From Posidonia oceanica (taxonomy: Eukaryota > Streptophyta > Magnoliopsida > Alismatales > Posidoniaceae): 64,000 bases of DNA. The DNA is taken from positions 3,661,001 through 3,725,000 of the forward strand of contig JAZBRS010000013.1 of assembly GCA_037176725.1 (NCBI GenBank). Reading direction: 5' to 3'. This document shows, piece after piece, positions 1-13,900 of the stretch (its first letter is position 1; every line of letters begins with the position of its first letter). A program made the translations under genes and the position numbers. The notes under the pieces are model-generated. The model ran no database searches, was not told where the DNA came from, and saw nothing but the letters and a program-made list of their open reading frames with translations.

Positions 1-230
1 GAACAAGGTAACACAAGTGGGGCAACTGGGAAACTTTGTCCTTCCTTTTAAAGCTGTCAAACAATTATCCACCAAATCTTGATTATTCAGTAATAGTTGA
101 TCAAAAGTGACTAAAGGAAAATAATAAAACAAAGTAGCCTTTTATTGCTTATATTGTTTGGCTGGAAAGATCGAAAGTTCACCTAACAGATGTAATAATC
201 AGACCCCACATTAAACACAACCAATGCAAT
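1..230. other. AT-rich flank left of copia-1, probably LEPA intron
   Basis: No exon, RNA gene or repeat end could be recognised here. It adjoins the gttac target duplication of copia-1, whose other side is 74 bp beyond LEPA exon 12. It is therefore most likely the remainder of the same LEPA intron. The next LEPA exon was searched for by eye on the minus strand and not found. Confidence 0.4.
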
Positions 231-235
231 GTTAC

Positions 236-370
236 TGTTGAAGAAGATTAAAGCATAAAGTGAGATTAGGGCATAAAGTATGTTCCTTCATTCCATTACA
301 CAATACAATGTATATATAGACATACGGGATCCATATACCCGTTTAAAATACCCATTTACAATACTTAACA
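236..370 (-). repeat. copia-1 3' LTR
   Basis: Direct repeat of 4705-4836. On the minus strand it begins TGTTAAGTATTG and ends CTTCAACA. It is preceded (plus 371-386) by the pyrimidine complement of a polypurine tract, CAGCTTGAGGGTGAG on the minus strand. Only about 135 bp long, typical of small-LTR copia lineages. Confidence 0.9.
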
Positions 371-450
371 CTCACCCTCAAGCTGGTGAGTACAAGTCAA
401 ATAAACCTAACTTGTTACAAAGATCTTCGAATGTACCAATGCTAAGGCCT

Positions 451-1859
451 TTAGTAAAAATATCTGCCAGTTATTTCAGATGACTTCATATAAGGATTGT
501 TAATAACTCCTCTCTCCACAAGTTCACGAACATAGTGACAATTTACCTTGATGTGATTCGTACGCTCATAAAAGGTGTCATTGCTGGCTACATATATGGC
601 TATTTGATTATCACAATACAAAGTCATGGGACCATGAGTAAGAATACCAAGTCCAGTTAGAAAAGATCTAAGCCAGACTAGTTCACCAGCTGTTTGTGAC
701 ATGCTCCTGTATTCTGCTTCAGCACTTGATTTAGAAACAACATTCTGTTTCTTACCTCGTCATGTCACAAGATTCCCACCTACATACGTGCAATAGTCGA
801 AGGTGGATCTTCCATCAGCCTTATCGTCAACATAGCTCGAGTCAGAATAGACATGGATATTCAGATGTCCATGCTTGGAGTAGATTAGCCCCCTCCCTGC
901 GCTACCTTTGATGTAGACTAGAACTCTCAGAGCACCATTCCAATGAACCAGTCTTGGTTCACTCATGAACTGACTTAGTAGACCAACAGCATGAGAAATA
1001 TCAGAACAAGTAACTGTAAGATAAATGAGTTTCTCAATCAACCTGCGATATCGTCCAGCGTCATCAAGGAGAGTAGAAGTGGTATCCCAATTGGGGGATT
1101 GGACTCAACAGGAGCTTTCTCTGGCTTACACCCAAGGCGCCCTGTCTCCTTCTGCAAGTCAAGAATATATTTCCTTTGTGAAAGAACCATCTTTCCTCTA
1201 GGGTAGGCAAACTCAATACCCAGAAAATACTTTGATTTGCCCATATCTCTAATAACAAAGTACTTGGAGAGAAGTTCCTTTGTCGCAGAAATACCTTGTA
1301 TGTCATTATCTGTTAGAAGAATATCGTCTACATATACAGCAAGAATCGTATACCCAGAGAAACTCTTTCTAACAAACACAGAGTTATCAACATCAACCTT
1401 CTTAAAACCATAAGAAATCTAAACAGTACTGAGTTTAGCAAACCAAGCACAGAGATTCTGTTTGAGTCCGTATATAGCCTTGCGCAGAAAGCAAACCTGA
1501 TTCTCCTGAGCAACATATCCAGGAGGTTGTTCCATAAGAACCTCTTCAGTGAGATCACCACAAAGGAAGGCATTACGAACATCCAACTGAGAAAGAGTCC
1601 AGCCTTTATTGACAGCGATAGAGAGAAGAACCTGGATATAGCTAAGGCGGGCAACAGGAAAAAATGTCTCGCCATAATCAACCCCATAAGTTTGGGTAAA
1701 ACCACGAGCCACTAAGCGAGCCTTGTGTCTGTCAATAGCGCCGTCAGGTTTGTACTTGATGGTGAAAACCCACCGACTGCCAACGACTGGAGTATCTGTA
1801 GGGCGTGGAACGAGCTGCCAAGTTCTTCTGAGAAGTAAAGCCTGCATTTCAACATCCAT
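451..1859 (-). pseudogene. copia-1 reverse transcriptase and RNase H
   Basis: Minus-strand frames 1859-1419, 1379-1038, 1041-760 and 702-451 read through reverse transcriptase and RNase H with frame breaks. Landmarks are WVFTIKYKPDG, KARLVARGFTQ, LDVRNAFLCGDL, GLKQNLCAWF, the catalytic YVDDILLT at about 1330, and RNase H residues YSDSSYVDD followed by CDNQIAIY and ERTNHIKVNCH. The catalytic YVDD is preserved but the polyprotein frame is not continuous. Confidence 0.85.
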
Positions 1860-3211
1860 AGCTTCCTTCCACCGAGGAAGGGTAAGTGCCTCTTGATAAT
1901 TCTTAAGAATAGATTCTGAAGAAAGAGCGAGAGCAAAGGTGCGATGATCGGAGGAAAGGGAATCATAAGAAACAAATTGGAAATAGGATGTTGTGTAGAA
2001 GTGCGAGTACCTTTTCTGAAGACAATAGGCAAGTCAAGAGAGGAGGGATCCGCCTCAGGGGTAGGAGATGGTGCGACCGAAAGTGGTGGTGCAGTGCAAT
2101 GTCGACGCCGCTGATAGACCTGCAACGGTTGTGAAGAAGGAACTTCTGGTGACGAAGAAGGACACGATGACACAACCGAGGGATCAACAAATGACGGTTG
2201 AGACACGGGATCAGATGTTACCACAGCCGAAAGAAAGGAAAAATAAGGAGTATCCTCAAGAAAAAGAACGTCAGCCGAGACAAAATACCGACGGGTAGGA
2301 GGATGATAACAACGATAGCCTTTTTGGGTGCGAGAGTAACCCACAAAGACACACTTGGTAGAACGAGGAGAGAGTTTATCCAACCCAATGGTAAGATTCC
2401 TAACAAAAGCCGTACACCCAAAAACCTTAGGAGATAGAGGAAACAAGTCCTGATCAGGAGAGAGACGCTTGAGAGGAACGGCACCCCCTAAAGGAGACGA
2501 AGGCATACGGTTGATAAGAAAAGAAGCAGTAGCAACAGCATCAGACCAGAGATACTTGGACACATTCATCTCAAGCATAAGTGTGCGAGCCATATCGAAG
2601 AGATGACGATGTTTATGCTCGACCACACCATTCTATCGAGAGGTATGTACACAAGATGTTTGATGAATGATACCACTTTGAGTGCAAAAAGAAGCAACAT
2701 CAGAATGAAGAAACTCAAGAGCATTATCAGTGCAAAAAATTTTAGGAATAACCGTAAACTGACTTTGAATTTCATTAAAGAAAGTATGAAGTACATTGAC
2801 AAAATGTTGACGATCCTTTAACAAATACAACCAAGATGCACGAGAGAAATCGTCAACAAAGACCACATAATACCGAAACCCAAAAACAAACTTGACCCTA
2901 GAGGGTCCCCAAATATCACAATGAATTAAATCAAATAACCCTTTAACAGAAGATAACTCACGACTCTTATAGGTAGTCCGAAACTGCTTATCCATAATAC
3001 AAGACTGACAACTGACATGACTAACTGAGACCCAAGGAAGAGTATCATGCAGCTTGACAAACGACGGATGCCCAAGACGATAGTGCCAAAGAGAGGACGA
3101 ATCACAAAAAGTCGCAACCGATGCAAGTCCACTAGGAATATCATCCTTGGCAAGAACAAACATGCCCCGACCACGTTCATGGCCTAAACTAATTCTCTTT
3201 CCCGTCTGCAA
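1712..3211 (-). pseudogene. copia-1 integrase
   Basis: Minus-strand frames 3211-2633 and 2626-1712 are one integrase interrupted by an in-frame TAG at about 2630, just before NGVVEHKHRH. Visible parts are the HHCC-like zinc segment (LWHYRLGHPS then CQSC), the catalytic core start (CDIWGP, VDDFSR, TDNALEF) and the C-terminal region ending in FVGYSRTQKGYRCYHP. One premature stop in a highly conserved position makes the copy non-functional. Confidence 0.82.
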
Positions 3212-3451
3212 ATCCTGAAAGGTACAATGAAAAGGATAAAAGGTAACAGAACAATATAACTGTTTAGTAATAGCACTGATAGATAGTAAATTGACAGGCT
3301 ATTCAGGTAGGTAAAGTGCTTTATCAAGGGATATGTCAGCTGTAATGGAAGTAGTGCCTTCACCAGACACTGAACAGTTACTCCCATCAACAAGGGCTAC
3401 CGATTTAATAGTAGAGCTGATAGTAAGTCGTTGAAAAAGGGAAGGATTTCC

Positions 3452-4460
3452 TTAAATGTGGTTAGGAGCACCAGAATCTATAATCCAAAAATTATTAGAG
3501 AATATGTGAAAAACGGGTATACCAGAAGAGAGAACATGTGCAGCAGTAGCATCATTATGCTGTTGAGCCCATAGAAGCAATAATTCTTCATAATCGGCCT
3601 GTGTCATCTGAACCGATCGCGATGGAGTGCCCTGGACGACTTCCACCACGAAATCGCTTGAGACAAAGTTAGCAGCAGCGGATCCAAACGCATGAGGACA
3701 GCCAAACTTCGCCCAACAATAATGGGAGGGATGATTCATGCAGTTACAGTGAATGCAGGGAGTACGCGGTCTACCACCTCGACCACGACCCCGTACAGAG
3801 AAGCTGCCTCGATCACCGGTTGCAGCTAGGGCAGACGCTTCTGCAGGAGGTGAAGGCGTCGCAGTGGAGATGCGAAGGACGCGACGAAATGTGCTCTGCA
3901 GAGACGGCACGATGTTCAGTGCGCAAACCAGCGAGGAAGATGGCGACAGCGAGTTCTTCACGATACCGCTTCATCACAGCAACATCGGAAACGAAAGGTT
4001 GGTGAACTTCCAACTCTTCCAAAAGGGATCGAATGCGAGTATAGTAAGTGGAGACGGAGCCATCATTCTGTCGAAGGGAGAACAGCTGCTCGTACACCTC
4101 ACAGACACGTGAGATGTTCTGATCGTTGCCGTAGGTCACACGGATGGTGTCCCAGACTCGTTTTGCGGGACGGAGGCGGGAGATGATTCGGACGATATGC
4201 TCTTCAACGCTGTTGATTAACCATGATATAACAGCACAGTCCGCCACATACCAAGTGGCGTAGTCGGCGGCCTTGGAGTCCGCTGGATAGTCGGTGATGT
4301 GGTGCTCATGCATATGAGCAGCCAAGAAGGTTTCAAAGGCATTCGCCCAGTGGAGATAATTTGTGTCATTGAGCTTGACACCAGTGGCTGTGAGCTTGGC
4401 AGTCCAGGGTCTTTCGAGAAGCGTTGTTCCATTGCAACTGGAACGGAAGAGGAAGAAGCT
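3452..4460 (-). pseudogene. copia-1 gag and start of protease
   Basis: Minus-strand frames 4325-3813 and 3961-3452 together encode a copia Gag. The N-terminal segment LNDTNYLHWA lies upstream of the first ATG of the longest frame. It is followed by a UBN2-type helical Gag domain and then a zinc knuckle CIHCNCMNHPSHYC, which fits CX2CX4HX4C. Next comes WIIDSGAPNH, the copia aspartic protease active site DSG. The frame change near 3.9 kb separates Gag core from knuckle. Gag packages element RNA and protease matures the polyprotein; neither is intact here. Confidence 0.8.
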
Positions 4461-4692
4461 CGAGGATGTCCTTGTCGTGGTCCGTTAGAAAGGAAGCCGA
4501 GCCGCCAGGAAGAGGAGGCTTCGCAAAAAGAAATGCCGACCACTGCAGAAGAAGATGCGCAGTGAAGAAGGGTCGACGAGCCGCAGGAAGAAGATGCGGA
4601 GGAAGAAACTACAGACGATCACCCGACGCAGAGGAAGAACAGGCGGGATGACATGAAATGGGTGGGTGGGCGGGAGAAAAAGAAAAGCCTGA

Positions 4693-4704
4693 GCTCAGAT
4701 ACCA
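4693..4704 (-). promoter_or_regulatory. copia-1 primer-binding site
   Basis: The minus strand reads TGGTATCTGAGC directly after the LTR. It matches the 3' end of plant initiator-Met tRNA, the usual copia primer. Confidence 0.85.
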
Positions 4705-4836
4705 TGTTGAAGAAGATTAGGGCACAAAGTGAGATTAGGGCATAAAGTGTGTGTTCATTCCATTACACAATACAATGTATATATAGACATACGGATCCAT
4801 ATACCCGTTTACAATACCCATTTACAATACTTAATA
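4705..4836 (-). repeat. copia-1 5' LTR
   Basis: Direct repeat of 236-370. One terminal base has changed (the outer end reads TAATA where the other LTR reads TAACA). It abuts the primer-binding site at 4693-4704. Confidence 0.9.
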
Positions 4837-4914
4837 GTTACAAAGTAAAGTCGTATAAAAAGCTATATAATAATATTAAACCAAGTAAGTGTCTTCATAG
4901 GGGCCATTTCTTGC

Positions 4915-4972
4915 CTTTAATGCTGCATCATTCAGCTGAAGCTTTTCTAATGCATCCCGCAGCTCAGGAAAC
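4915..4972 (-). CDS. LEPA: LEPA exon 12 (last exon in window)
   Basis: 58 nt completing the Gln codon and encoding [12 protein letters not shown] then LNDAALK. The donor is AAAG|GCAAGA, a GC donor with good consensus. Family members continue directly after ALK, so the exon must end here. Copia-1 lies 74 bp further on. Confidence 0.85.
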
Positions 4973-7900
4973 CTGTAAAAAGTTGTAATTTTTAACAATC
5001 CAATTAATAAATCATGCTGTTATACAAGTTAAATGAATACAACATAATTAGATAGATAGGATAAAAAAAGCAGAGGAACTTTAAGGGAAAGAGCAATACT
5101 GGTCGGCATCAACGGGAAACAGGCCACAGAACACCATTGGTGTTGCTTCCTCATAACCTGGCAAGGAGCTATGTGCCCTTCTTCCAAAGTGGGTTACTGT
5201 ATCACCAACACGAGCATCAGCTACTGATCTTATCGAAGCGGAAAGATAACCAACCTGAAGCAGGGAAGAGAAACAAGTTAGTAATATGAATGTAGAAGTA
5301 GTAACTTAATCAACAACTAAAGAAGAATAATTGTTACGCAGGATCATTAAAGGAAATACCAAACATAATAACCTATTGGTGTGGAACAATAAGAGTGTAT
5401 CGAATTACAATTTGATCCCAAGATAACTACGATAAACTACAATCCAATCTTCAAGGAAATCGAACTAGATTCCTAAATAAGAGAAACTCCAATCTCTACT
5501 CAAGAATAACCAAGAATAATAATTTTAAATCATAATCAAAATTGTCTACAATAGGATGTTGGTTCCCTTCATATAGGATAACCACTTACAAATTCAAAAG
5601 ACATAAATAACCCTACAACTAAATAGTAAGATAAACTAACTAATCATCTAGATGACTATCCCTATCACCTATAGACCTAGTTCATGGGATAGCTAAGTAA
5701 ATGGTACTCACAAATCAATCCAACTTGAAATCCAATGCCAACATCAGCTCTTGGGCATGTTTACAATTTATATGGCAGCACACAATGCATTGCACTTATT
5801 AGGACACAATATGATGTGACTCAATATGATGTAACACAAGAACCATCAACATCTACTAGTCTGCTAATTTATGTCACATTACACATAGTAATTGATTTGT
5901 AACAATTGAAATTTATTTCAGGCCTCAAGCTCAATAACAGAAAGCTTATATTTTCTGTGATGTGGTAATTCACAGCTCAGAGAAATGCAGAACACTCAAT
6001 CTGTAAGTGGTATATTGTATTTTGAACAGGGAGGTATAATAGGTAAATTTTTGATGGTGATAGATATAACATCTGACAGTGAGTATACCAAATTACCAAT
6101 GGAGGTCATAAGTCTACCCAATCAATGAAGACTTTTAGGCATGACAAATAGGTAGACAGGTAGAAAGTCATAGATTTACCTATCAAAAATCTATGTCACA
6201 CAAGGGGACGCAGTGGTAGAGTACTGGACAGTATAAGTCTATCAGCCCAGAAAGTTTCTGTTAAGTACTTGAATTTATCATTGTATTTTGAATTTGAGAG
6301 TTGTTCTCAAAGTCATCCCCAAGATTCTAAATGTCGGTTTCATGTCGAACTTTGACAAATTGAAAAATAGATACATGTCGACAAAATGTTGGTATGTCGA
6401 TATCATATTGGTGGCAATACAATAAAAAAGATCCACAGTTATTTAGAAAACTTCCATGTCGATATTGTGTTGGAGTCGTGACGGTAAATTGAAAATAGGA
6501 TACATGTCGACGAAATTTCGGCTACACGCATCGACAATTAGTACTATGATCCTCCCAATATATAGTTTTTTCTATCTCCATGGGACATCACTCTAATGCT
6601 TGAAAGTTTTTTGTAATTCTTTGGTGTTGTAAAAAAAGTAGAGCGAAACCCTAGAAGATAAAAGGTGATGGTGTCGGTCTATTCTTTTTGTAATTCTTGG
6701 AGTTTTCAATGTTGATAGTGTTAGAAATAGGGTTTACTGTTATTAGTTTATACCCTTAGGGATATTCTTGTAATCTTGCTTTTCACCCTCTCCTATACAA
6801 GGAGATTAGGGTTTACATAACAAAGTAGCATATTTTTCTCTCTCAACATGGTATCTAGAGCCAAATCTTAGATCCATCTCCACCACCTTTCTCTCCTTCC
6901 CTCTCTTCACCGGAAAACACCAACCACCGCCACCACAAGTTTATTTTTATTGATGTTATCTTCTTTAAGGATGTTCCCTACTTCTCTTTCAATGGAAAGG
7001 ATCTTGTTTTAGAGGATCCTACTTGTGCTACTTGATCAGTCCCCGTCTACCATTCAGTCTATTGTTCACATTGATCATTTTCCACCTGCAGCACTGCCAC
7101 CTCCACCACTACTCCAGGCCTACAAACATTGCCATCATCATCAGCTTGTGATGGCTCCAGATACTCCAAACCCTGCTAGGCTGCTACTCTTCCTCCCAGG
7201 ACTTCGTCTTCTTCCTCAGAGGGTTCATCTTCCCACGAGCCTAATGACCTAGACGTTCCTATTGCGGTAAGGAAAGGCGCGAGAACCTACACTTTACATA
7301 CCTTGGATAATGTCGTCTCATATGCTCGTTTGCGGCCTTCGTGTCGCCAATTTACTATGGCTATGTCTATTGTTTTTGTTCCCTGAACCTATGAAGAGGC
7401 GTTGCGCATTCCTCAAGGGAAAGCTGACATGGATGAGGAGATGGATGTTCTTCGTTCACATGACACAACGACTCTTGTACCTTCCTCCTCAATAAACAAG
7501 GATATGGTTGATTGTCATTGGGTTTTCGTGGTGAAGTACTTGACCAATGGTCAAGTGGATAGATACAAAGCCCGCCTTATCGCCAAGGGATATACACAAA
7601 CTTATGGTGTTAACTTTTTCCCCAATGGCACACACTAACACTATCAAGATCATTTTTTCTGTTGCTATGAACAAGGATTGGCCTATGTTCCAACTAGATG
7701 TCAAAAATTCCTTTCTTTAATCTGTAGGAGACAATTTACATGGAACAACCTCCTGAATATATTGCTTAATGAGAGTCAAAGGTCTATTTGCTGAAGAAGG
7801 CCATTTATGGTCTCAAGCAAAGTCCAAGAGCATAATTTGACAAATTCAGCAAAGTCATTCGTGTTATTGGCTTCCAGAGGAGCAATGCAGATCACTCTAT

Positions 7901-10900
7901 CTTTGTGAAGAAGACAACCACAGGACTAGTCATATTAGCAATATATGTTGATGACATACTTCTTACTGACAGTAACATTAAAGGCATTGAAGAGACAAAA
8001 GAGTACTTAAAGAAACACTTTGTTACCAAAGATATGGAAAAACCCTATTGCTTTTTTGTATTGAAATTGCAAGAAGCAAATTTAGGGTTGCACTTAATCA
8101 GAGAAAATATGCACTTGACCTCTTAGAAGAAACAGGGTTACTTAGTGTCAGGCGTGTGAATACTTCGATGACATATGGCACTCATAAGTTGTGGGATGAT
8201 GATTCATCACTGTTGGAAGATATGGATGCTGCGATGAAGATACTGGAATATATCAAGGGATCGTCTGACAAGGGTCTCTTGTTCAAGAAGGATAGACACC
8301 TAAAGGTTGAAGTATATTCTAATGCTAGTTATGTCATCCTTGGTGGAAATCTAGTAACATGAAGAAGCAAGAAGCAATCTATGGCCGAAGCCGAGTATCG
8401 AAGTATGCTCAGACTGCCTGTGAGCTCAAGTGGTTGAGTAACTTGATGGAAGATTTTGGAGAACTCTATTCTACTCCATTTCCTATGTTTTATGCTAATC
8501 AAGCTACCATTCACATCTCTTAGAATCCAATCTTCCATGAAAGAACCAAACATATTAAGGTAGATTGTCATTTTATACGAGAGGAGATTCTAAATGGAAG
8601 AATCTGCACTCCCTACATCTTGTCTACTAATGAGATTGCCGATATCTTCACGAAGCCAATGTCATTTACTTTTTCTTTCATGTGTACCAAGCTAGGCTTT
8701 TTTTATTTGTATGCTCCAACTTGAGGGTAAGTGATAGAAATAGGGTTTACTGTTATTAGTTATATCCTTGGGGATATTCTTGTAATCTTACTTTTCACCC
8801 TCTCCTATACAAGGAGATTAGGGATTACATAACAAAGTAGAATATTTTTCTCTCTCAATAGATAGAGAAAGCGATCTCCCTTCCCTTGTGGATTTAATAT
8901 TCTCTTGTAAGGGAGAAGTAGAGAGAAACTATAAAGTAAGAGATAAGCTTGTACACATTTGATTTCATTGTGATAGCGAAAGAGATCTCCCTACCCATGG
9001 ACGTATGTAGTACCCTAGTATTGAAGCATGTATACATCTTTGTTTCTTTGTTTGGTCTGGAATTATTGTTTGCAAAGGAACTTGATGATTTTTTATGGGA
9101 AGTCCTACATGAACAAGAGTTGACCAAAAATATCTTGTGGCCAGATCTAATGTAGAAGAAGTCACTTTTTGTGTTAGCAGTCTCTTTGTTAACATGATAA
9201 ATGTGAAGGCTTTTAATATTAGGTCTTTCTTTAATCTTTGTCTATACTTCATAGCAGCTGGACCAACTTTTTCCATGTGTTCTTTTACATTTTTTATTAA
9301 ATCTCTGAACTAATCTTTTGCCGAATGTATCTACCTCCCTTTACCTCAAAAACAATCTCCCTAATATTCAGTCACAAGATCATTTTGTGCTGAAAGTGTC
9401 TTAAAGCCAAATCCCCACCTGAAAGTCTGTACCACTTAACCTTCGTCTCTATCACCAATGTAAACCTCTACAACAACATCATCGATCCTTATTTTGTATA
9501 GACTGGGATAACTTCCATATTCTCACCCTTAATTATATTTAAGGTCTTAGAAAATCACTTTTAAAGTTTGATGAATTTGAAGCAACTGAGTGATCTAGGT
9601 ATGGCCGTATGGGTCCTATCTTTGAAATGCTTTCTCTTGTTGTTGGGTCAGCCACCCTGTCACCAATTACAATCTCTATACAAATGACCTTCATATGCTT
9701 TTTATGCACTATTTTGTAGGAGTTCAAGGATTATTGATAAAACTGAGTTTAATCTTTATTCTTTAGGGTATCAAAAGGTTTTCTGTAGTAATCTTCTTCT
9801 TCTTCTTTTCTTTTCTTTTCTTTTTTTTTTTGAGCAGTAAAGGTGAATTTCATTAAAAATCAAGGTGAAGGATACAAAAGGAACAAAACAGGGATTTATC
9901 CAGGGGATAGAAAACAAAAAATCAAACAAAAATGAGTTCCAACATGTAACCAAATAAAACAAAAACTAGATGAAAAGCAAAAGGGAACAACAAGACCCCA
10001 AACCACCTCACAACGCGACCAATGCCTCCAACCACGCGGCAATCACGGCATCTATAATCACAACATGATCTGAAGAGGAAGCGAACCATTCAATTAACAA
10101 GCCAAAAACCCTCTTCTTCCAATCGAGATGGTTCAGTTGAGCTCTGTGAAAGATTCTATTATTTCATTCTAGCCATTGTAGCCACCAAAGAGCATGAGAG
10201 AGGATAAACCATACCGTTCACTTCCTTCCTTCAAAACTCCCCTTGGATTTCCACAGTTCCCACAAACCTTTGATATTTTTAATATCATCAAAGTGCAAAT
10301 TAAGAAGAGTGGACCACCATCTGCGGATATATGAACACCCAAAGAAAATATGCCATCAGTGTTAGAAGAAGTAAGAGAAAAGGAACATCTACTACCCAAA
10401 TGGACACCACACCTCTGTAAAGCCTTTTCCGAGAGGATTACCCCATGAAGTATCCGCCAAGCAAAAATTTGAACCTCTTATGGCACCCTATGATTCCATA
10501 TCAATCTATGATAATCCAGTCAAACACCCCCATCATTGAGTACATGAAAAAGGAATCTCACAAAAAAACAACCATTATTTGCCCACAACCAATCAAAAGA
10601 ATCAAGGGTAGAAGTTAATAAGGAAGCACCATGGGATTCCAAAAGAGAAAGTAAATTGATCAAATCAGTGAGCTCATACTCACATAGATCCCTTCTAAAT
10701 CGAACATCCCAGACAATCCCTACCTCTGTACGCTCATAATACTCAATAATCCTAGCAGAAGGCAAAGTAGCAACACGAAAGAGATCTAGAAAAGACAAGC
10801 ATAGTACTGAATCTTCAATCCATTTATCTACCCAAATCCTAAACCATTCTCCTCTACCTACAGTTCTCTTCACCCCACGCCTCGTGGCCACCTCTGCCTC

Positions 10901-13900
10901 CAACATCCCTTTCCATATTCCACCCACTCTGTTGACATGATTATTCTCAAAAAAGAAAAAACTACCACAGTACCATTTATAAATCACCACCTTTTGCCAA
11001 AGAGAAGATTCACCCCCCTCCTGAAGCATTCACAACCATTTCCCAAGAAGAGCCAAATTGAAAGTACAAAAATTACGAGGACCAAGCCCCCCATCTTTTT
11101 TTGGTCTACACAATTTACCCCAAGCTATCATATGAAAGCCAGACATGTCCTTTTCCCCCCTTTCCACAAAAATTGTCTAATGATGCCTTCTAATCTGTTA
11201 GCCACGACAACCGGAATTCTAAATATTGATAGATAATAAATCGGTTGATTTGATAGCACTTAGCCGATGAGTGTAAGCTTGCCACCCATAGACAAAAACC
11301 TTCCATTCCAACTAGACAATCTTTTTTCAAATCTATCCATGACCGGTCCCCAGTCCCTTCCTTTGATACAACCCCCACATAATGGTAGACCCAGAAAACA
11401 ATAGGGAAAGTGAACAATATTGCACCCCAAGAATTGAGCTTCATTAATCACAAGGTGATCTGCACAACAAACCCCAGCTACAGTAGATTTATGAAATTTT
11501 ACTTTCAACCCAGAAATCATACCGTATAAACCCAAGATGCAAGTCAGATTGATTACTTGTTCATGATCGACATCACAAAAAACAATAGTCTCGTCAACAT
11601 ATTAGAGATAAGGCACTCTTTGTACACCTGCTACGACAAAAACCTGATCATGCAAACTGCATCTGCTTTGATGCACAAGTGTCCAAAAACCTCAGCCATT
11701 AAAGAAAATAGCGAAGGAGAAAAGGAATCTCCTTGTCTCAACCCACGACCACAGTCAAAGAATCCTTTGGGAGATCCATTCAAAAGCACAGAGAATTTAG
11801 CAGAGTTCACACAGTAGCCAATCCAGTCATGCCATTTCTGATTATATAAAAAAGGAATCATTTTCTGTTGTAATCTTCACCAATTATTACCTCAATAAAA
11901 ATAAATTCCATGGGATTTTTATGTACTTTTTTAGGATCCTGAAGATCAACAAGATGGATCCTAAAACTTGGTGAGTGATCAGTTTAGTTTTAGGGCATCA
12001 ATGTTTTACCATTTACCTTTTTCCATTGCCATTATTGCATATGTATATCTATGCTAGTGATGGGAAACAGGGAAAGTTGTTCCAAATTTGACTAGAATAC
12101 GCTTATATAGGAAATTTTATTTGCAGACTGTATAATGGCCTAGTGGCTTGAGACAAGGAAAACCATCCTCTAAATAAAAGGAGGTCTGGCTTTAATTCCA
12201 TCAACCACAGTGGCAGGGTGGTTATTTTCCAATATGAAATTGTAAATGTGAGAAAATGGGCATCTGCTGTTATGCTGAAAGAAAAACAAACATGGATGCA
12301 TTACCTCACCAGCGTATAGCTCATCAACTTGCATTTGATTAGGTGACAAGACTCCAATTTCATCAGCAAAATAATCCTGCATTCAAAAGGGGACAGAGCA
12401 AACAAATTATAACAGTTCCACCTTAGTTATTTAAGAACTCAGTGGCTTAAAGAGGTGAATATGAAATTAAGGTGGCAATTTACGCTCCATAGAATGTCCT
12501 ATGTTATTGACATTACAAGCACTATGATGGCAATATGATATCAAAAATTATCCAGACAAAACATAAAGAAGCTTAAAAGAGAAATAAGAATCATGTATTT
12601 TCCGTTTCGTCCGGTTTAAGAAATGATGCTACTATCACTGTTTTTTCTTAACATACTTATATTCTATATTTTAAAAAAATGTGAAAAACGTGTAGGATAC
12701 AACCATGTTGGCTGTATCATAGGGTAAAGCCCAATTTTGCCCCTAACCAAGTAAAGAACACAATTCCATGCATACACGTAATACGAAATTTGTATTTTGT
12801 TCAAGAAATACTTTTTCAAGTTTGATTACAGAAGTCAATGAAATAAACTAAGCAAGACGGTCTAGGTAGCTTATAATTTGATGAAAATAGAAGAATTTCC
12901 CTGGAACTGACTCCTTTTTTATCATTACCGAAATATATAAGACTTCTCATGTTTGTCAAATTCAACCCTAGTTATCCAAACAAGTTTTTTTTAAATCCAC
13001 AATCACATTCGACCAAGGAGATGCATCCAAACACAGCCTAACTCACTGTAGAGTGTGAGAGATTGAAGTTATAAATTGCAACTGTGGAAATTAAAGATAA
13101 ACTTTATTTCGTACTCAATGAGAGGCTCCTTGGATTTTTTTTTTTTGGAAATGAATGACAGATATCAGCAGCAAGCCACATTTTTTGAGTGTGTTAAACC
13201 TCAGAAAAGAAAATGGACATGCAAAGTAATGCTAAAAGCAACCAACATGCATGCGGACTCAATCCAACTAATTGCACAAGATTATTTGATTTGGGATACA
13301 TACAAGGGATCAAACTACAGATTGATCCTGAATGACGGAACAGACTACAATCCAGTCCCATGAAAGAAACTCCAATCTCTTTTGGTGAAGAAGCAAGACT
13401 CTAATTTATAATCTAAACTTCATCGATGATCAAATATTATTCATAAGCAACCAAAGAACCATAACGATGTCCGCCTGATATAGGAGAAGCAAATGTAATC
13501 ACAAACGATAAGGATAAGCAAAATGACAAAAATTATCATAAATAAGAAAAGAGAAAAAATAACTACCTATCTATACTAGTCTACTCTATCTATACTGCTC
13601 CGTCCATCTAGCAGTAAGAACAGCCTTACCTCATGTACACGCATAATTGATGGTGATCCCCATCATTCATTCTTTAAACATGGGTCTATAGTGGTTTTTT
13701 AACCAGATATAAATGAATGCATGACAATATAGCAAGTTTGATTGTCAAAAAAGAATAGCAAATGGTTGACATATAGTCATGCTTATTGTTGGAACGATTA
13801 CTCTAAAGGTGGGTGAATAGAATATTAAGTTGATGTATAAAATCAATCGATTTAGCACATAATTAAAAAAATCTCACCAATAAGTTACATACAATCATTC

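Larger units (their letters stand above)
236..4836 (-). mobile_element. copia-1: Ty1/copia LTR retrotransposon, near full length, decayed
   Basis: A complete insertion of 4.6 kb with direct terminal repeats at 236-370 and 4705-4836 and a 5-bp target duplication gttac at 231-235 and 4837-4841. On the minus strand the order is 5' LTR, a primer-binding site complementary to initiator-Met tRNA, gag with a CCHC knuckle, protease, integrase, reverse transcriptase with YVDD, RNase H, polypurine tract, 3' LTR. Integrase before reverse transcriptase is the Ty1/copia order. Several stops and frame changes break the single polyprotein frame, so this copy is dead. By hand count the two LTRs differ at about 6% of sites. 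It sits in a LEPA intron on the same strand as the gene. Confidence 0.93.
6719..8860 (+). mobile_element. copia-2: internally deleted Ty1/copia element
   Basis: Complete insertion bounded by LTRs at 6719-6848 and 8732-8860 and a gatag target duplication at 6714-6718 and 8861-8865. The primer-binding site TGGTATCTAGAGCC follows the 5' LTR and the purine tract CTTGAGGGTAAG precedes the 3' LTR. The interior is only 1.9 kb: gag, protease and most of integrase are gone. What remains resembles copia-1 reverse transcriptase and RNase H. It lies in LEPA intron 10, opposite to the gene. Confidence 0.93.

Noticed and set aside
7944..7955. Intact YVDD as a sign of active reverse transcriptase in copia-2
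   Set aside because: The element lacks gag, protease and integrase, and the surrounding frame is broken many times.
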